64,000 nt of DNA. Origin: Ciona savignyi (Eukaryota; Chordata; Ascidiacea; Phlebobranchia; Cionidae). Both the position numbers and the translations under genes were made by a program. The notes beneath the pieces were generated by a model, which saw only the letters and a list, made by a program, of their open reading frames with translations, made no database searches and was not told the origin of the DNA. Where the stretch lies: the NCBI GenBank assembly GCA_000149265.1, contig CH003364.1:2033846-2097845 (forward strand), given 5' to 3'. Of this stretch, positions 1 through 11,864 are shown piece after piece (position 1 is the first letter of the stretch; every line of letters begins with the position of its first letter).

Positions 1-3000
1 GTGCCTCGCAGCTGAACCTTCGAGGAGTATCTTTCAACCGCACCCTCGTGAGGGCCACAACCGGGTTGAAGCTCGATATTTTGATTTCGTCCTTTGTAAT
101 TTCTACCTTTTTCTGCTTTGTCACTAATTTCTTTTTCTTGGATGATTTTTCCGCCACCTCTGGGGTGAAGTTGAGCACGGTGCAGAGATTCGCACTGGGA
201 GAGATCGAGATCCGGGATTCGTCATCAGATAAATCATTGCCGATCATCCCTACCGTGACCGGGTCCTCAAAATCCGCACCGGAGATGTCTTCGGAGGAGC
301 TGAGTGGAATAGGAGAGAGCTGAACTGGAAGAGAACTCTCCATGTCCTTTAATATGCTTTCTATGTTTAAATCCTCCTCCAATGTATTCGAGAAGACATC
401 GTTAATATTTATGTCTTCGAAAAAGTCGTCGGCATCCGGAGTCACAGGAGCAAATTGACGATCAACTGAGGACTCCATGTCAGGAAGAGGACTGTTGCTT
501 CCGATGACAAAGGGCAAAGATTCTCGATAAATAAGGGGAGGATGCTTTTTGAAAGGAGATTTTTGAAAGGGTAATGAGATCGTGTCACCCAATTCTTTAT
601 CAGATTCCCCTTTCGACTTCACATTTTTTGTATTTGCTGCTGCTGTTAGTTTTATTGTATCCTCAGTTGTTAATTTTATTGTATCTTCTGTCGTTAGTTC
701 CTGTAGAGTTCTAGATTGAGAAGTATTTTCCTGATCCCGCTGTACAACTTGCTTCGCTATTTTAGCTTTCGGTTCTGATGGAAGATTTGCAGGAAAATTT
801 TCTGATCGTCTCCTTTTTTGCAAAGTTTTCTTCTTCTCTGTAACAAGTTTGTCTTGCTTATTTAGCGATAACTCCGGTGTTTTTGGCGATTTCTGTTTTC
901 TTGTTTCTTTTTTAGGACCACGACTACGATTTTCCGATCGCAACTTTTTGCTCATCTTCTTTTGAACTTTGGAGGTGCTGTGAGATATTATTTCAGACTC
1001 AGAGTTCGATTTACTAATGGAACGCGTTCGTATTTTCCTGACGGGTTCCGTTTCCAAAGATTTAGGCTGATCTGTCAATTTGACCGGTTTAGACTGGTTT
1101 TCACTGCTTTGTTTAAGGTTTTCTTCATCAGATGAAATCAAACTGATGATGCATTTTTCAACATCAGGGATATCCGGTGTAGGTACAGGTAGTTCAGAAC
1201 TTAAACTCTCAATTTTTAAAATCTTGTCTAATGGTTTTTTCTCTTTACGAATTGCTGGCTCAATTATAGGGGTAACAGTGTCAAATGCCTGTTGTGTAGA
1301 AGGTAATTGAGTAGGTGGAACGACGGACAATGTCTCTGTGGAAATTGGATCTTTTTCTTCTGGGATATTAACTTCGGTTACAAGTTCAGGAGTTGCGACT
1401 GGGGAAGTTTGAATTCCAGCTGCATGTACGTGGTCAGAGACATCACCTTTATCTTGCGAAATAGGAAGCACTGGTTGCGAATATGTGGTTTGACTGGTTT
1501 CATCGTCCGAAGAAAACAAACTCATCACATGATCAAAGTCGACCCCTGGAACAACCTCACCCCCTGCGTCCCCGGATGCACTTGGAACTTCAGCCCCAAA
1601 AGATTCAAAATCGTCATTTGTAACGGGCTCAAAGGGAATATCCATGCCATTATCTTCAACCGTTTTTTCCTCATTAAAGTCTTTTATATCGGCATATGGG
1701 ATAGGTTCTGGGAAAAAAATGTCCGTTACCAGCTCAGTCTTCTCAGACGGGTTTCCAAATAAATCAGAGGGATCGACTGGAAAAACTTCGGCAGAAACTT
1801 TAGTTTCCATCTTAGATGCTTGATCCAAAACTTTGGAATTTAAATTATCAACCTGAAACAAAAAAATAAGTTTAGAGAACAAATATTAAGGTTTAAAAAG
1901 TTTAAGGTTTAATTTTAAAATTTTAGATTTAAATTTTAGGTTTAAAAATTTAAGACGTAGTATTAAAATTTTGCATTAAAATTATAGGTTTAATTTTAGA
2001 TTTAGAGATGCGCATTAGTATTGTTTAACTGGTTAACCGATTTGTTGTCAGTTAACCATTAATCGAATTAGGCATTCATCAGAATACTGTGACAATTCAC
2101 TCCTGCAGTTGGATTTGTTATATATTGGTTGGTAAAAATAGTAGACATATCCTGAAGTGGTAACAGCCAACTGCTGGTACATGTACAACATTCCAAATAC
2201 TGTACGAGATCATATACAGTAAAATCTCGTAACTATGCAACACATAGTGACTAGTGACCGAGGTTAAGAAACTTAGTAACAAGGGTGTGTAAAACAACCA
2301 CAGTACAGTAACTATCAAAGTGGTATAGTAGCCGGGTGGTATAGTAACAAGATTGGACTGTAAAGCAAAAAAAGTGATAGAAAAGAATTATGTATTGACG
2401 ATCACATATAAAATAATGACATTTATTTAATGGGAAAGTATTACAAAATCTTGATTTCATAACAACACTAAGTATAGAGGAATTGTCAAATTAAAAATCG
2501 AGAAAATAAAATTGAAATTCTTGATACCTTTGCAGCTTGCACATTGGTGATGCTGCACGTTAATGTTGTTTCTATGGAAGACGCTGGTTTCGTAATGTCT
2601 TTACGCTCCTGGTGCTTTGCCTTATCATCTTAAATAAAACAGTTTAATTATATTTGGCCTTGACATGAGATTATTTGGACTGATCATGAAACAACCTGGT
2701 GTTCAGACTGACCTACTTTTATCATTGAATGGTATTTATTCAACATTTTTGTTAAATTACAATGCAAATACTTTTAACTTAAAATCGATATCTTAACAAC
2801 AACAAAATGCAGTAAATATAGTGTTGTGGATCTTCTCAATGTGATAAATACAATACAAACCTCAGTTGTAAACTATATTGAGAGTTTAGAGCCATATTGA
2901 AAATAGAGAGAATCTGCTGTATGTGCACGCTTGCAAACGAATTGCGCAACAAATTGTGAATAATATTGCGATTATAAAAGGGTTATTTGACATTCTGTAA

Positions 3001-6000
3001 TGTTAAAATAAAAGGTGAAAATTGTACCTGAAGATTCTTCGGTTTGACTGGATACTCTGTTTGCATGGCCTATTGTCATAACAGCATCACGAATTTCCTG
3101 GTTCATGGTATCCTATAGACAAGGTTGGTTAACAATAAACAAGGTTGGTTTAACAATTGCTGGTGGGGTAAAAAGAACAATGGCAATGGAAAAAAATTTT
3201 TGCATGAAAGTAAAAACAAATAGTCATTGTTTATCTAACGTGAAATTTATACTATGAAAGTCCCAAAAAATATTTATCAGCAATTTCGTTTACACAACAC
3301 AATATATAATTTTCTTTAAGACTTCTTTAAGAAAGAATACTTTTCTGGGACTTCTATAATCAGCTATTCGAGAGAAAAGTTATACATTGAATAACTTTTT
3401 ATTATTTTTATATTTGTGATGTGAGATTTCCTAATTCCATGCTATGCATAGCACTTGAAAGTTGATCAAGAATCTGGGATTACAGAACTCTAGTATTTAC
3501 CTGGTGCAACTTAAGAATTTTCCTTGCCACAAAACTCTCTTTGCCTATGAGAATGTGCTTTTTACAGAACGCAGCAATTAGCTCAATGACCGATTGACCA
3601 ACTGGGCTTTTCGCGATTGTTTCCATTTCTCGAAGTTGACTTGATGTCGGACGCCTGGTAAAGCTTCTGTATGCCCTCTGGTGGAAAAAGTGTAGTTAGT
3701 TATTTGCATAGGGCATGATGTCCCCTTGCAGTCCATCGAACTACGTCTTCTCTCCATTTGCTTCTGTTTCTCGCCCTTCGTTCAGCGGTTGCGGGGGGGA
3801 TGGCTCATACAAAAAAAAGTGTAGTATCTTACCACAATGTAAAATTTTATCAAATTGAAATTCAATTACAATAAAAGAAAAAGAACTTTTAAATATTATG
3901 CTAGATGCACATTAAAACCCCAACAATTTATTGGTAAAAAAAAGTAAACAAAAAAACTGCCATGCAATAATTATATGTGAGTGGAAAAAACACAATTAGG
4001 CATAAGAAAACTCAAAACGCTGATAGCTATAAAATAGTAAACATTTCTTTGAGACATGAAAATAAAGGGACTCGCGAAGAAACCTTGCAAACCAGAGTGT
4101 TGTTAACAATGGGCTGTTTATGTTTTACAACTAATTTTCGATTCCTGGCACCACTGCGGACCTGCCTATAAAAACATGATTTTCCAACAAACCTTTGCTT
4201 TCGATTCCAAAATTCTTTCCTTCATCAAATCAGTGACGACAACTGTTGGCGGCATCTCGGGCAAATGAGGAGTTGTAACCTCATCTTCATTGATCCTCTC
4301 ATCCGTCATGGATGTTGAGCTGACTACATCTGCTTGGATGTGGGTGGTCTGCTCTTCAGATGCATCAGACTTCAGCTGCAGTGCCATATACTATAGTTAT
4401 CTCCGAATAACAATTTAAACTAATAAGTAAACAAGTTATTTTGACATACAAGTCAAAATGTCGATATCTGCCGTAACAAACACACCCCGCAATATGTGGT
4501 TATGTCCCTGGATAGAAACTTAACGGGCATTGTTTTCAACTAGAATATTATGTTCTGCCTTAAAAATCAAGACAAACCAACAAAATAAAGTGTAACCAGG
4601 TTATGATGATTTTATTTAAATCAACATATTTTTTTTTAAATTAAGGTTTTTATTCAAATTTCATACACCATTCTACATATCAAAATCAATGCATTATGCT
4701 TTGCAGATATATTAAGATAAATATCATGGTGGCATTTAATTTCAAGTTAGTGACATAGGAATAAAACAACTAAGCAGCGCACAATAGAATATCATCTGTA
4801 CTGGTGATGTGACTAAAGTACTGATACCGTATTATGGTAACACAATCACTGCAACAAAAACGCAAATCAAAATTATTTTTGTATTCATTTTTTAAACACC
4901 CGCATAGTTGTCCAAGGCTTGGCCTCGTTACATTTTTGTGTAATACGTGGTACCATTATAAGACTAAAAAGAAAATAACAAATTATTGCATGACGATTCT
5001 ACTAAAAAACCTATACTCCACCAATGTAAATATAAAAATGCAAGTCTACATTACCTTATTTTCGTTCGCCTTAGTATCAATATTAGAAGATGAAGTGATC
5101 ATGTCATCCGATGGAAAACTCTTAATGCAAGCAAACTTCCTTCCAGTTTTCTCTGGACCTGGTTAAAAAAAAAAAATTTCTTCATAACATGACTAATTAA
5201 TTTTTATTTTTTAACTTGTACTATCTAGAATTGACCATAAAGGCCAAGCATATGATATAGATAGTTACAAACACTTAAAACTTAAAAGCATTTAATAATA
5301 TTTTTAAAAACTTAATTTTAACATATTTTTGATATTTTTTTTAAATTGATCCATCACCACGACCATACTTTGTTCATCTTCACTGTCTTCAGTTGATACG
5401 AACTCTTTCCGTTGCATTTTCTTTGACCATTTCCTCTTGACTGGTTCTTTAAATGGGGTAGTCTCGCTTTCGTTGGTCATGGAATCGTCCATTTTTGCTT
5501 CCGTCATTGAATGGTTGTGCTCTGAGTCCGTGGTAAGAGAACCTGGAATTGAGATTCAGGGAAATATGTCATCATAAAAGTTATCGCAAATTACGCATGA
5601 CCCAGATGTCTCATTCCTATTTTCCATACCCTTTGAGTTCTTATATATAAATCCATTATAATTGTGAAACTGGCAATATCATCAAAACAAACATTAGAGA
5701 TGCCAGTGATTCAACCTTAAAGACTGACACCCCTAGCCTTTTAATACAAATCTATATCAGTTGAACACGGCCTTCTAGCAATTCAGCACCATTTAAATAC
5801 ACCATTCCCATACCATTTCACCACGCAATTACACTAATCACAATCAAGATAACAGTTGCTGGTATTGTACGTTTCACATTTCCCAGAAAAATGATTGATA
5901 AAGGGTTGTAAGATATCCATCTTATTTTAACCTGTGTTTCGGCGATTCCTTCGACCAGCTTTTGCGACTTCATATTTTCGCTGTAGTCTTTCGTTATCCG

Positions 6001-8997
6001 CTTTTGATTGCACCAGTTTTCTTTTTACTTGTTTGAGCTCTTTCTCAAGACTAAACCAGGAAGTCCATTAAATAACAACAGAACACGCTTAATAATAAAT
6101 ACACCACATATAATTAGAATAAGAATAATAAGAATGAACCTATAAGGATCCGAATATTTCTAGTCAAATTCTGGTACAATCCATTTGGTTCAACTATAGT
6201 ACTACTTAAAAAGGACTAGACAAGCAAGCTCAACTTTGATGCTTTTGGCCCATATTTTAATTCATGGTATTTTAACATTTTTGGACAGTCATTTTAATTT
6301 ACGATTTTTTAACCATTTCCAGACACATTTTCAATTTTGCTGTTTTTGAGCACCTTTTCTTAAAATTGATACCGGTACTTAACAACTGCAAATGAGTTTA
6401 CAATGCATTTTACAATATCTTACTTTTTAACTTCTTTACTTACTTTTCGACTTCTTTATTGTGTTTTTTCTTTGTGGCGATTTTGCCCATTTCTTCCTCT
6501 TTCATGGCATGGATTTTATTTTCGTACATTTGACATGTCATCTGTTCAAAACATTTTTTTAATAAATTTATCATAGATTTATAAACCATCATTATGTAAA
6601 ACCAATTAAGCTTGTAGGATGTAACTTTTAGATAAATGACTATTGATTATGCTTTTGTCTGACTGGTTAGTCTGGCGGTTTAGTGCGAAGCCTTTCAACC
6701 GAAAAGTTGCAGGTTCTGAGCTGGACGGTTGTGTCCTTGGGCAAGGCAATTTATGGAAATTGCCTGAACCCAGCGGATTAATGGGTTCTACCAAATTAAA
6801 GGAACATGTCTATCATATACAATACACTGCAATAGCTCCGGTATCCCGACGATTGACGTGAGGTAATCTATACATAGGCCATTTTCCTAGGGGTGCAATA
6901 GTACTTTTAAAATGAATTTTTAAAACAGATATTAACCACATTCACTTAAACACGGTCTTCACACAATTCAGCACCATTTAAATACACCACTCCCATACCA
7001 TTTCACCACGCAATTACACTATTCACCTCCATTCCGCTAACTTTGTCCTCCAACCTTGAATTACACTGTTCCAACTCAGCCAATCTGCTGGTCAGATCTT
7101 GAACTTCGGTTGGGTTTTTGTCATCTAGAAGTGACTGCAATCAACAAGAGATTTTGTAAAAAATAAGCAAAACATGAAACGCTACTATCATCAGTTATTA
7201 AACTCGAAAACAATCACATGTTTTAGCCCACACTTTCATGTTTAAATAAGAAGTTTAAGAAGAATTAAAATTAAACTGCCAACAGTGTAGTTTTAATTTC
7301 CGGATAACAAATCGCTTCTGAAAAGTGTGAACCAACTTTATACGTGGAAAAAAACAGAACTGAAAATATTGAACTACCTGGTAAAATGTTGAATTTTTAA
7401 GTTAGAAATATGAAGCGGAAAATATATACAACTTAAATTAAGTCATATTTACCGACATAATGTGTTCTAATAGGCGACAGAGAGTGAAAAAAATACCTTT
7501 AGTTGAGTTTGTATTAACTGGTTGTCTACATCTTTTTTCTTCACCTGTTCCTCTAGTGTTCGTAATTTAACATGCGATTCTTCAAGGTTGCTTTTACACT
7601 TCGCATACATTTGGATTAAATTGCTGCAAAATAATACGAGAAGCTGTTTGTTAACAAATACAACATAATTGCACCACGGAATTATTGAAACAGGCATTTT
7701 ACTTGATTAAAGTAAAGATACAAGGATCTAACCAGTAACCTTTCTGGTTTGACAGCTATGCTTTTCACCCTAACAGTAATGGAACAACACTTAAGCAGTC
7801 ATTCTTATATTTTTGGGTTCTTCGATAGTGGGAATTCCCCTTTAAATTTAAAGGTTGTTGCAAAAAAGAAAATGCCAGTTAGAAATCCTAAGAGTTTTAA
7901 CCTGATTGGATAACCCCTCCATGCCAAAAATATGGCAACATAACATGCCTGTCATGACCGTAACGCTAAAAATATAGTGAAATCAATATGTGTTTCCTTT
8001 GGATTCAAAGGGAACCCATAACTATTCATTTGACTGCAGAGGTCCTTAAAGTATGGATACTATCTTTATCACACACATATTTACATACTCTGTAAACTGA
8101 ATCTTCTGTTTCATCATATCCATGTTGCGTTTGTATTTCTTCTGTAATTCCTAATAAATATTAAATTATTACAGTAATGTACTGAAAGTTTTATGGTTAC
8201 TAACACAAACCACAAAGATTTTGCAGAGTCAAAACTCCGCACGAGTAACATGAGTAAAAATTTACTCTCTCTCATATAAAAAACTAATTAACGTTTACCG
8301 CAAACCGTTTTTTATTCAACTGGAGTATACCATTTTTATTATACACATGGCGCATCCAAATAAAAAAATTACAGCAGCATCATATTGTGAGATTGTTCTT
8401 ATACCAGATTAAACAGTTGTTACGTCATACAAACTTTTTTTTTATTACGTTTTTTTTTACCGAGCCAAGTTTCGAACCCATGATGGGCTCGTCACTTGGA
8501 CCGTTTTTGTATAGTAGTAATAGAATTCGGTATATGTATCGGCCGCATTAACCATTCGGCCACACGACCGTACAACGTCATACAAACTACAGTTGCGTGC
8601 CATGTTTACTCTCATTACTCGTGTGAGCTTTCACATGAAACTGAATTCTTACTCGCCAAAAATATGATGGATTTTTAGCCCTGCTATGTAATTAAATGTA
8701 AATGCAAATATAATTTTCCATGGTATGCTTTAGCGAAGGTCATTTTGGCATTTTTTTCCTCTTGCCTTTTGCTGTATTTAAAGTGTGTGTTCTTTAAAAT
8801 ATTATTTTAAAAGTAGCAAAAACAAAATAAACTAATTTTTTTCAAACCTTTGCCTTTTTATTGCACTTTTCACACCACTGCTTGTCTGGGTTTGTTTTAT
8901 TGTTGTCATGAGCATAGCTGACACTTGCTTGAATTGAATCCAATTGAGATGTAGAATTATTCATCAGAACCATATCTAAAATGCTTGTTTCGTCCAT
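1..8997 (-). CDS. ICE1: ICE1-like protein, little elongation complex subunit 1 (partial, 3' end beyond window)
   Basis: Thirteen exons on the minus strand join in frame: 8997-8848, 8150-8089, 7623-7497, 7134-7027, 6541-6444, 6050-5932, 5542-5369, 5158-5055, 4390-4193, 3677-3501, 3112-3028, 2628-2528, and 1852 to the window edge. About 1118 residues are visible. The N-terminus has a WCEKC pair (residues 41-45), then a coiled coil to about residue 190. A stretch reading KQKI-x2-TDNL-x3-Y-x-KC across exons 2-3 matches the ICE1 N-terminus as I recall it. The last exon encodes over 600 low-complexity acidic, Ser- and Lys-rich residues without a stop. Known role of the family: ICE1 scaffolds ELL and ICE2 in the little elongation complex that supports Pol II transcription of snRNA genes. 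The start is the first ATG upstream of the Cys pair. The disordered region is not diagnostic, so identity rests on the N-terminus; another coiled-coil scaffold is possible. Confidence 0.68.
6652..6863 (+). mobile_element. GGATA-tailed tRNA-related SINE, 3' truncated
   Basis: Copy of the abundant SINE of this window (full copy at 56622-56922). It starts with the tRNA-like A-box region (GTTAGTCTGGCGGTTTAGTG) and contains the TGTCCTTGGGCAAGGCA core and the ACACTGCAATAGCTCCGGTA segment. It stops before the GGATA-type tail. It lies in an intron of the ICE1-like gene, antisense to it. Confidence 0.85.
6953..7026. repeat. Intronic direct repeat abutting an ICE1 splice donor (second copy 5762-5838)
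   Basis: About 65-70 bases centred on CAGCACCATTTAAATACACC are nearly identical at 5762-5838 and 6953-7026. The copies lie in two different introns of the ICE1-like gene. On the coding strand the 6953-7026 copy starts exactly at the donor of exon 4 (exon end 7027). Orientation is the same in both places. Confidence 0.85.
7820..8040 (-). repeat. Dispersed repeat, related to 41905-42080
   Basis: The reverse complement carries ATGGGTTCCCTTTGAATCCA, a 'tgacaggca' segment and a 'GGGTTATCCAATCAG' segment in the same order as 41905-42080. I judge identity at roughly three quarters by eye. It appears to be part of the element family built around about 330-bp units (see 45779-47060). Confidence 0.6.
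8450..8575 (-). mobile_element. Second tRNA-like SINE family (SINE-B), A-tailed
   Basis: On the minus strand, an A-box-like GTGGCCGAATGGTTAATGCG is followed by a B-box-like GGGTTCGAAACTTGGCTCGG and then an A-rich tail (the T run at 8438-8460). The two boxes are too far apart and do not fold into a tRNA I can draw, so this is a SINE rather than a tRNA gene. Another copy at 56598-57005 is split by a SINE of the first family. Confidence 0.65.
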
Positions 8998-9364
8998 CTT
9001 AAATTTTGTAAATACTAATAAAATGTTAGCACAACTCCACTAGACAGGTAGGGTTAAGGTAAGATATCCATGTTTTATCTAAAAACACAAGGCGAATAAT
9101 ATTACATCTTAGTCTCACATGTTAATAGTAAAATAACTCAATGCCATCTAATGCGCTACCTCGGCAGGCTATGGAATTGCAGTGTATGGTATGATTGACG
9201 TTTCTACACATTTAGTTCAAACCATTAATGTAACGGATTTAATAATTATGAGTTTGTTTGGTCAACAACTAAAACAAAAGTAATAGAAACACAATATTCT
9301 ACATATAATCTTTGCTGGCTGCGGTAACAGTAAATAGTCTTCTAATTGCTTTGCTCGAGTACAG

Positions 9365-9445
9365 AAGCATATAAGCTTGTGTTTTGTCGATCCAACAATC
9401 TTGTGGCTGAAATCCGAACACTTACTGACTGAGCTACGCAATTAA
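9365..9445 (-). repeat. tRNA-like fragment (SINE remnant or tRNA pseudogene)
   Basis: The minus strand reads GCGTAGCTCAGTCAGTAAGT, resembling a tRNA A-box and D-arm. A degraded B-box-like 'GTTGGATCGAC' follows. The acceptor stem does not pair convincingly. Confidence 0.35.
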
Positions 9446-9838
9446 ACGCACGTTTTATACACAATTTTGCCCCTAAACACAAAGTCAGTTGTGGTTGGGC
9501 AACACTGAAACTGAATGAAGAATCTTTTCCTACATTTACTTTCCCTTTTAAACTTTACATTATATAACATTGTATCTCACATAAGGAGGAGAAAAATTAT
9601 TATACAACGTATTATACAATTATAAAACGTTATACAACGTCATTTTCACTCAAACGGTCGAACGTAGATACCACGCAGCTTCTATAAGGGCTTAAAAAGA
9701 CCGACTTCAAAAAAGTGTTATCGAACAAAAACAAGAATTGTAAATATTAAAAGAACTGATTTTAGTATAAAGCAAATAAAAAAATGATATTGTCATTTCA
9801 CGACATTAAAAGTGTGATTACGATCTTAAAAGACTATT

Positions 9839-10055
9839 ATGCAGTGTTAAAGGGGCTGACTTTAATATTATGTGACGTTAAAAGAGATTACTTTACAATT
9901 ATACGATGTTGAATAAGTAGAATTTGACATTATGCAATGTTGAAATAGTTGACTTCAATGTTATGCAATGTTGAAAGGGCTAAATTCAATATTATGTAAT
10001 TTTTAATGGGCTGACTTAAATGTTGTGCTATGGTAAAAGGACTGACTTCCATTTA
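9839..10055. repeat. Seven-copy 31-bp tandem array, left arm of a foldback-like structure
   Basis: Units start at 9839, 9870, 9901, 9932, 9963, 9994 and 10025, an exact 31-bp period with diverged sequence. A representative unit begins ATGCAATGTTGAAAGGGCTA. More degraded units probably extend left to about 9680. There are no unique spacers. Confidence 0.9.
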
Positions 10056-10393
10056 ATGCAGCAGTGATGATACTCAGCTGTGGAGACGTGTCGTCATCTT
10101 GATCACATCATCACAGCTGAATATCGTTATCCATCCGAATTTTTACTGATTTTTTGCTGTACTTATTCGAGTTCCTGCTTACATATTTAAAATATATCGT
10201 TTGTGCCTAAGCTACACAGTCAAACCTGGTGTCCATGTGATTTGATTTACACACTTGACATTAATAAGCGCATTGCAGTTCTTTTTGTTTTATTATTTTA
10301 GGGAAATTGGCGGGATGAACTGTGTTATTCGAGGTTGAATAATATCATAGTCAGTCCTGAAAACGTTGCATAACATTTGGCCTTTTATTAAAT

Positions 10394-10550
10394 GATAGGA
10401 TATTCATGTTTGTCTCCGTGGATGGGAAACTCAAGATGCGTCAACACACGGGTAATCATCATCAGTTAACCTGGCCCCCGCTGTCGGGTTACCAAAGTTT
10501 GCAGTGTGTTGTGTATGGTTCAGACGTTCCTTTAATTTGGTTAAACGTAT
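10394..10550 (-). mobile_element. GGATA-tailed SINE, 5' truncated
   Basis: The 3' part of the SINE in minus orientation: 'aggatattcatg', 'gatgggaaa', 'cacacgggtaatc', and the 'tttgcagtgtgttgtgtatgg' region are all recognisable. It lies between the two inverted tandem arrays. Confidence 0.8.
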
Positions 10551-10620
10551 TAGGCTACTCCAATTGTTTAAGGCATTATCTGTAAATGTCTTGCCAAACA
10601 CCTCTTTTGAAGTCACCTCT

Positions 10621-10720
10621 TTCAACATCGTTTAATATTGAAGTCCGCCCTTCAACGTCGCATAATATTGAAGTCCGCCCTTCAACGTCACATAATATTG
10701 AAGTCGGACCTTTCAACATC
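10621..10720. repeat. Three-copy 30-bp tandem array, right arm, inverted relative to 9839-10055
   Basis: Units start at 10621, 10651 and 10681, with a partial one at 10711. Each reads TTCAACGTCGCATAATATTG plus 'aagtccgccc' or a close variant. The reverse complement of this unit, rotated, aligns with the 31-bp unit at 9839-10055, one base shorter. Confidence 0.9.
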
Positions 10721-10952
10721 TAGTTCTTTTAATATTTATTGCATAAGAGCCATCCTTCCGACAAAAATAAACCAACGAACATATCTTTTGTCAACATTTC
10801 TTTATTTGTGACTTTTAAATTTTTGTATTAAGTTGAAAATTGACGCAATATTGTGTAGGTACGATACGTTTACTGTGTCCGCACATTGCAGTGCTTTACC
10901 AAGTAAAATCATCTATAATCGCCTTTGTTGATAGAATATTAGTATAATATAA

Positions 10953-11360
10953 CGTGTGCCATTTGGCCCCACATGTTGGTAAAATTAAATTGTACTAACG
11001 TTTAGAGAGTAAAATGTAGATGTTCATACATATCTTTAAAAAAAAATTATTCGGAAGTATTATGGGAGACTTCTTGAACATACAGGGTATATCCAAAACG
11101 ACCTCACGTGTTTTTTATTATCGCTGGTTTCCGTTAATATAAACCATTTGCCCCCACATTTTGGTAAAATATAATTGTACCATTGTTTAGAGGGTGAAAT
11201 GTAGATGTTCATGCATATCTCAAAGTGAATTTAGTCTGAAAGATAATGGCAATAACTTCTGCTTGAACCTATCAGGTATATGCAAAATCATCGTACGTTT
11301 TTTTATTGTTTGATGTTTTTTGTGAATTTAAACCATTGCTCCCACACGTTAGTAAATCTA
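10953..11360. repeat. Tandem repeat of about 185 bp, just over two copies
   Basis: The segment 'ccacatgttggtaaaat...tagagagtaaaatgtagatgttcat' near 10967 recurs near 11152. A partial third start lies near 11336 ('cccacacgttagtaaat'). Spacing is about 185 bases each time. Confidence 0.75.
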
Positions 11361-11616
11361 AATTTAAACCATTTTCCACCACAAAATATAGTTTTTGTAT
11401 AATTGTTACGTTTTTTCCCTAAACATTACATTTCTAACATTATTTATTACATTTCTGAAAGGTGATTGTAATAGAAATCATATGATATGTAAGGTTGTGA
11501 TTAAAATATAATATATATATTTTTCAATTGGAAACACTGTACTTCTCATTTCGATTCCTGCTATTCGCAATTGCCAGCTTGCGTTACTTGGGCTTGGGGA
11601 AATGGGGAATTGATGC

Positions 11617-11802
11617 GGTACCTCGAAATACTACAGGATCGCTTGGACCGCTTGGACCATGATATTAACGTTAGGGTTGGGGTTAAAGTTAGTTCTGGGA
11701 TTGAGATTAGTGTTTGGAACAGCGAACAGGGTTAGATTTACTTTTCATAGCAATCTAAGTGACCCAAGCGATCTTGTAGTATTTAGAGCCTTAGAGGCAC
11801 CC
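11617..11802. mobile_element. MITE with CCTCTAAATACTACAGGA-type inverted ends (copy 1)
   Basis: Left end 'ggtacctcgaaatactacaggatcgcttgg' and right end 'gatcttgtagtatttagag...gcacc' are inverted copies. The interior has a TTAGGGTTGGGGTTAAAG motif and subterminal CGCTTGGA-type repeats. The same family occurs at 19917-20163 and 51374-51972. I could not define a clean target duplication for this copy. Confidence 0.8.
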
Positions 11803-11864
11803 TACTTGATAGGCCTATGTTTAAATCGAACATATATTACAGCAAAATATAAGTAAATTTAAGC

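Larger units (their letters stand above)
8998..11864. other. Divergent intergenic spacer between ICE1-like and TMEM147
   Basis: No coding exon was found. It holds a tRNA-like fragment, the 31-bp and inverted 30-bp arrays, a SINE fragment, a 185-bp tandem repeat and a MITE, each listed separately. Both flanking genes read away from this spacer, so their promoters should lie at its two ends. I cannot identify promoter motifs with confidence. Confidence 0.7.

Noticed and set aside
48..323. Plus-strand open frames at 48-1762
   Set aside because: They lie opposite the long ICE1-like exon, which has consistent splice joins; these are antisense shadows.
8450..8575. Possible functional tRNA gene
   Set aside because: A- and B-box-like motifs are present but too far apart, the acceptor and anticodon arms do not pair, and the sequence recurs with an A-rich tail, as a SINE does.
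9839..10055. Regular 31-bp repeats suggesting a CRISPR array
   Set aside because: Units are contiguous with no unique spacers, the units diverge, and this is animal DNA without cas genes.
11660..11700. TTAGGG-like words suggesting an internal telomere tract
   Set aside because: The words are part of the MITE interior and recur in all three copies; there is no tandem TTAGGG run.
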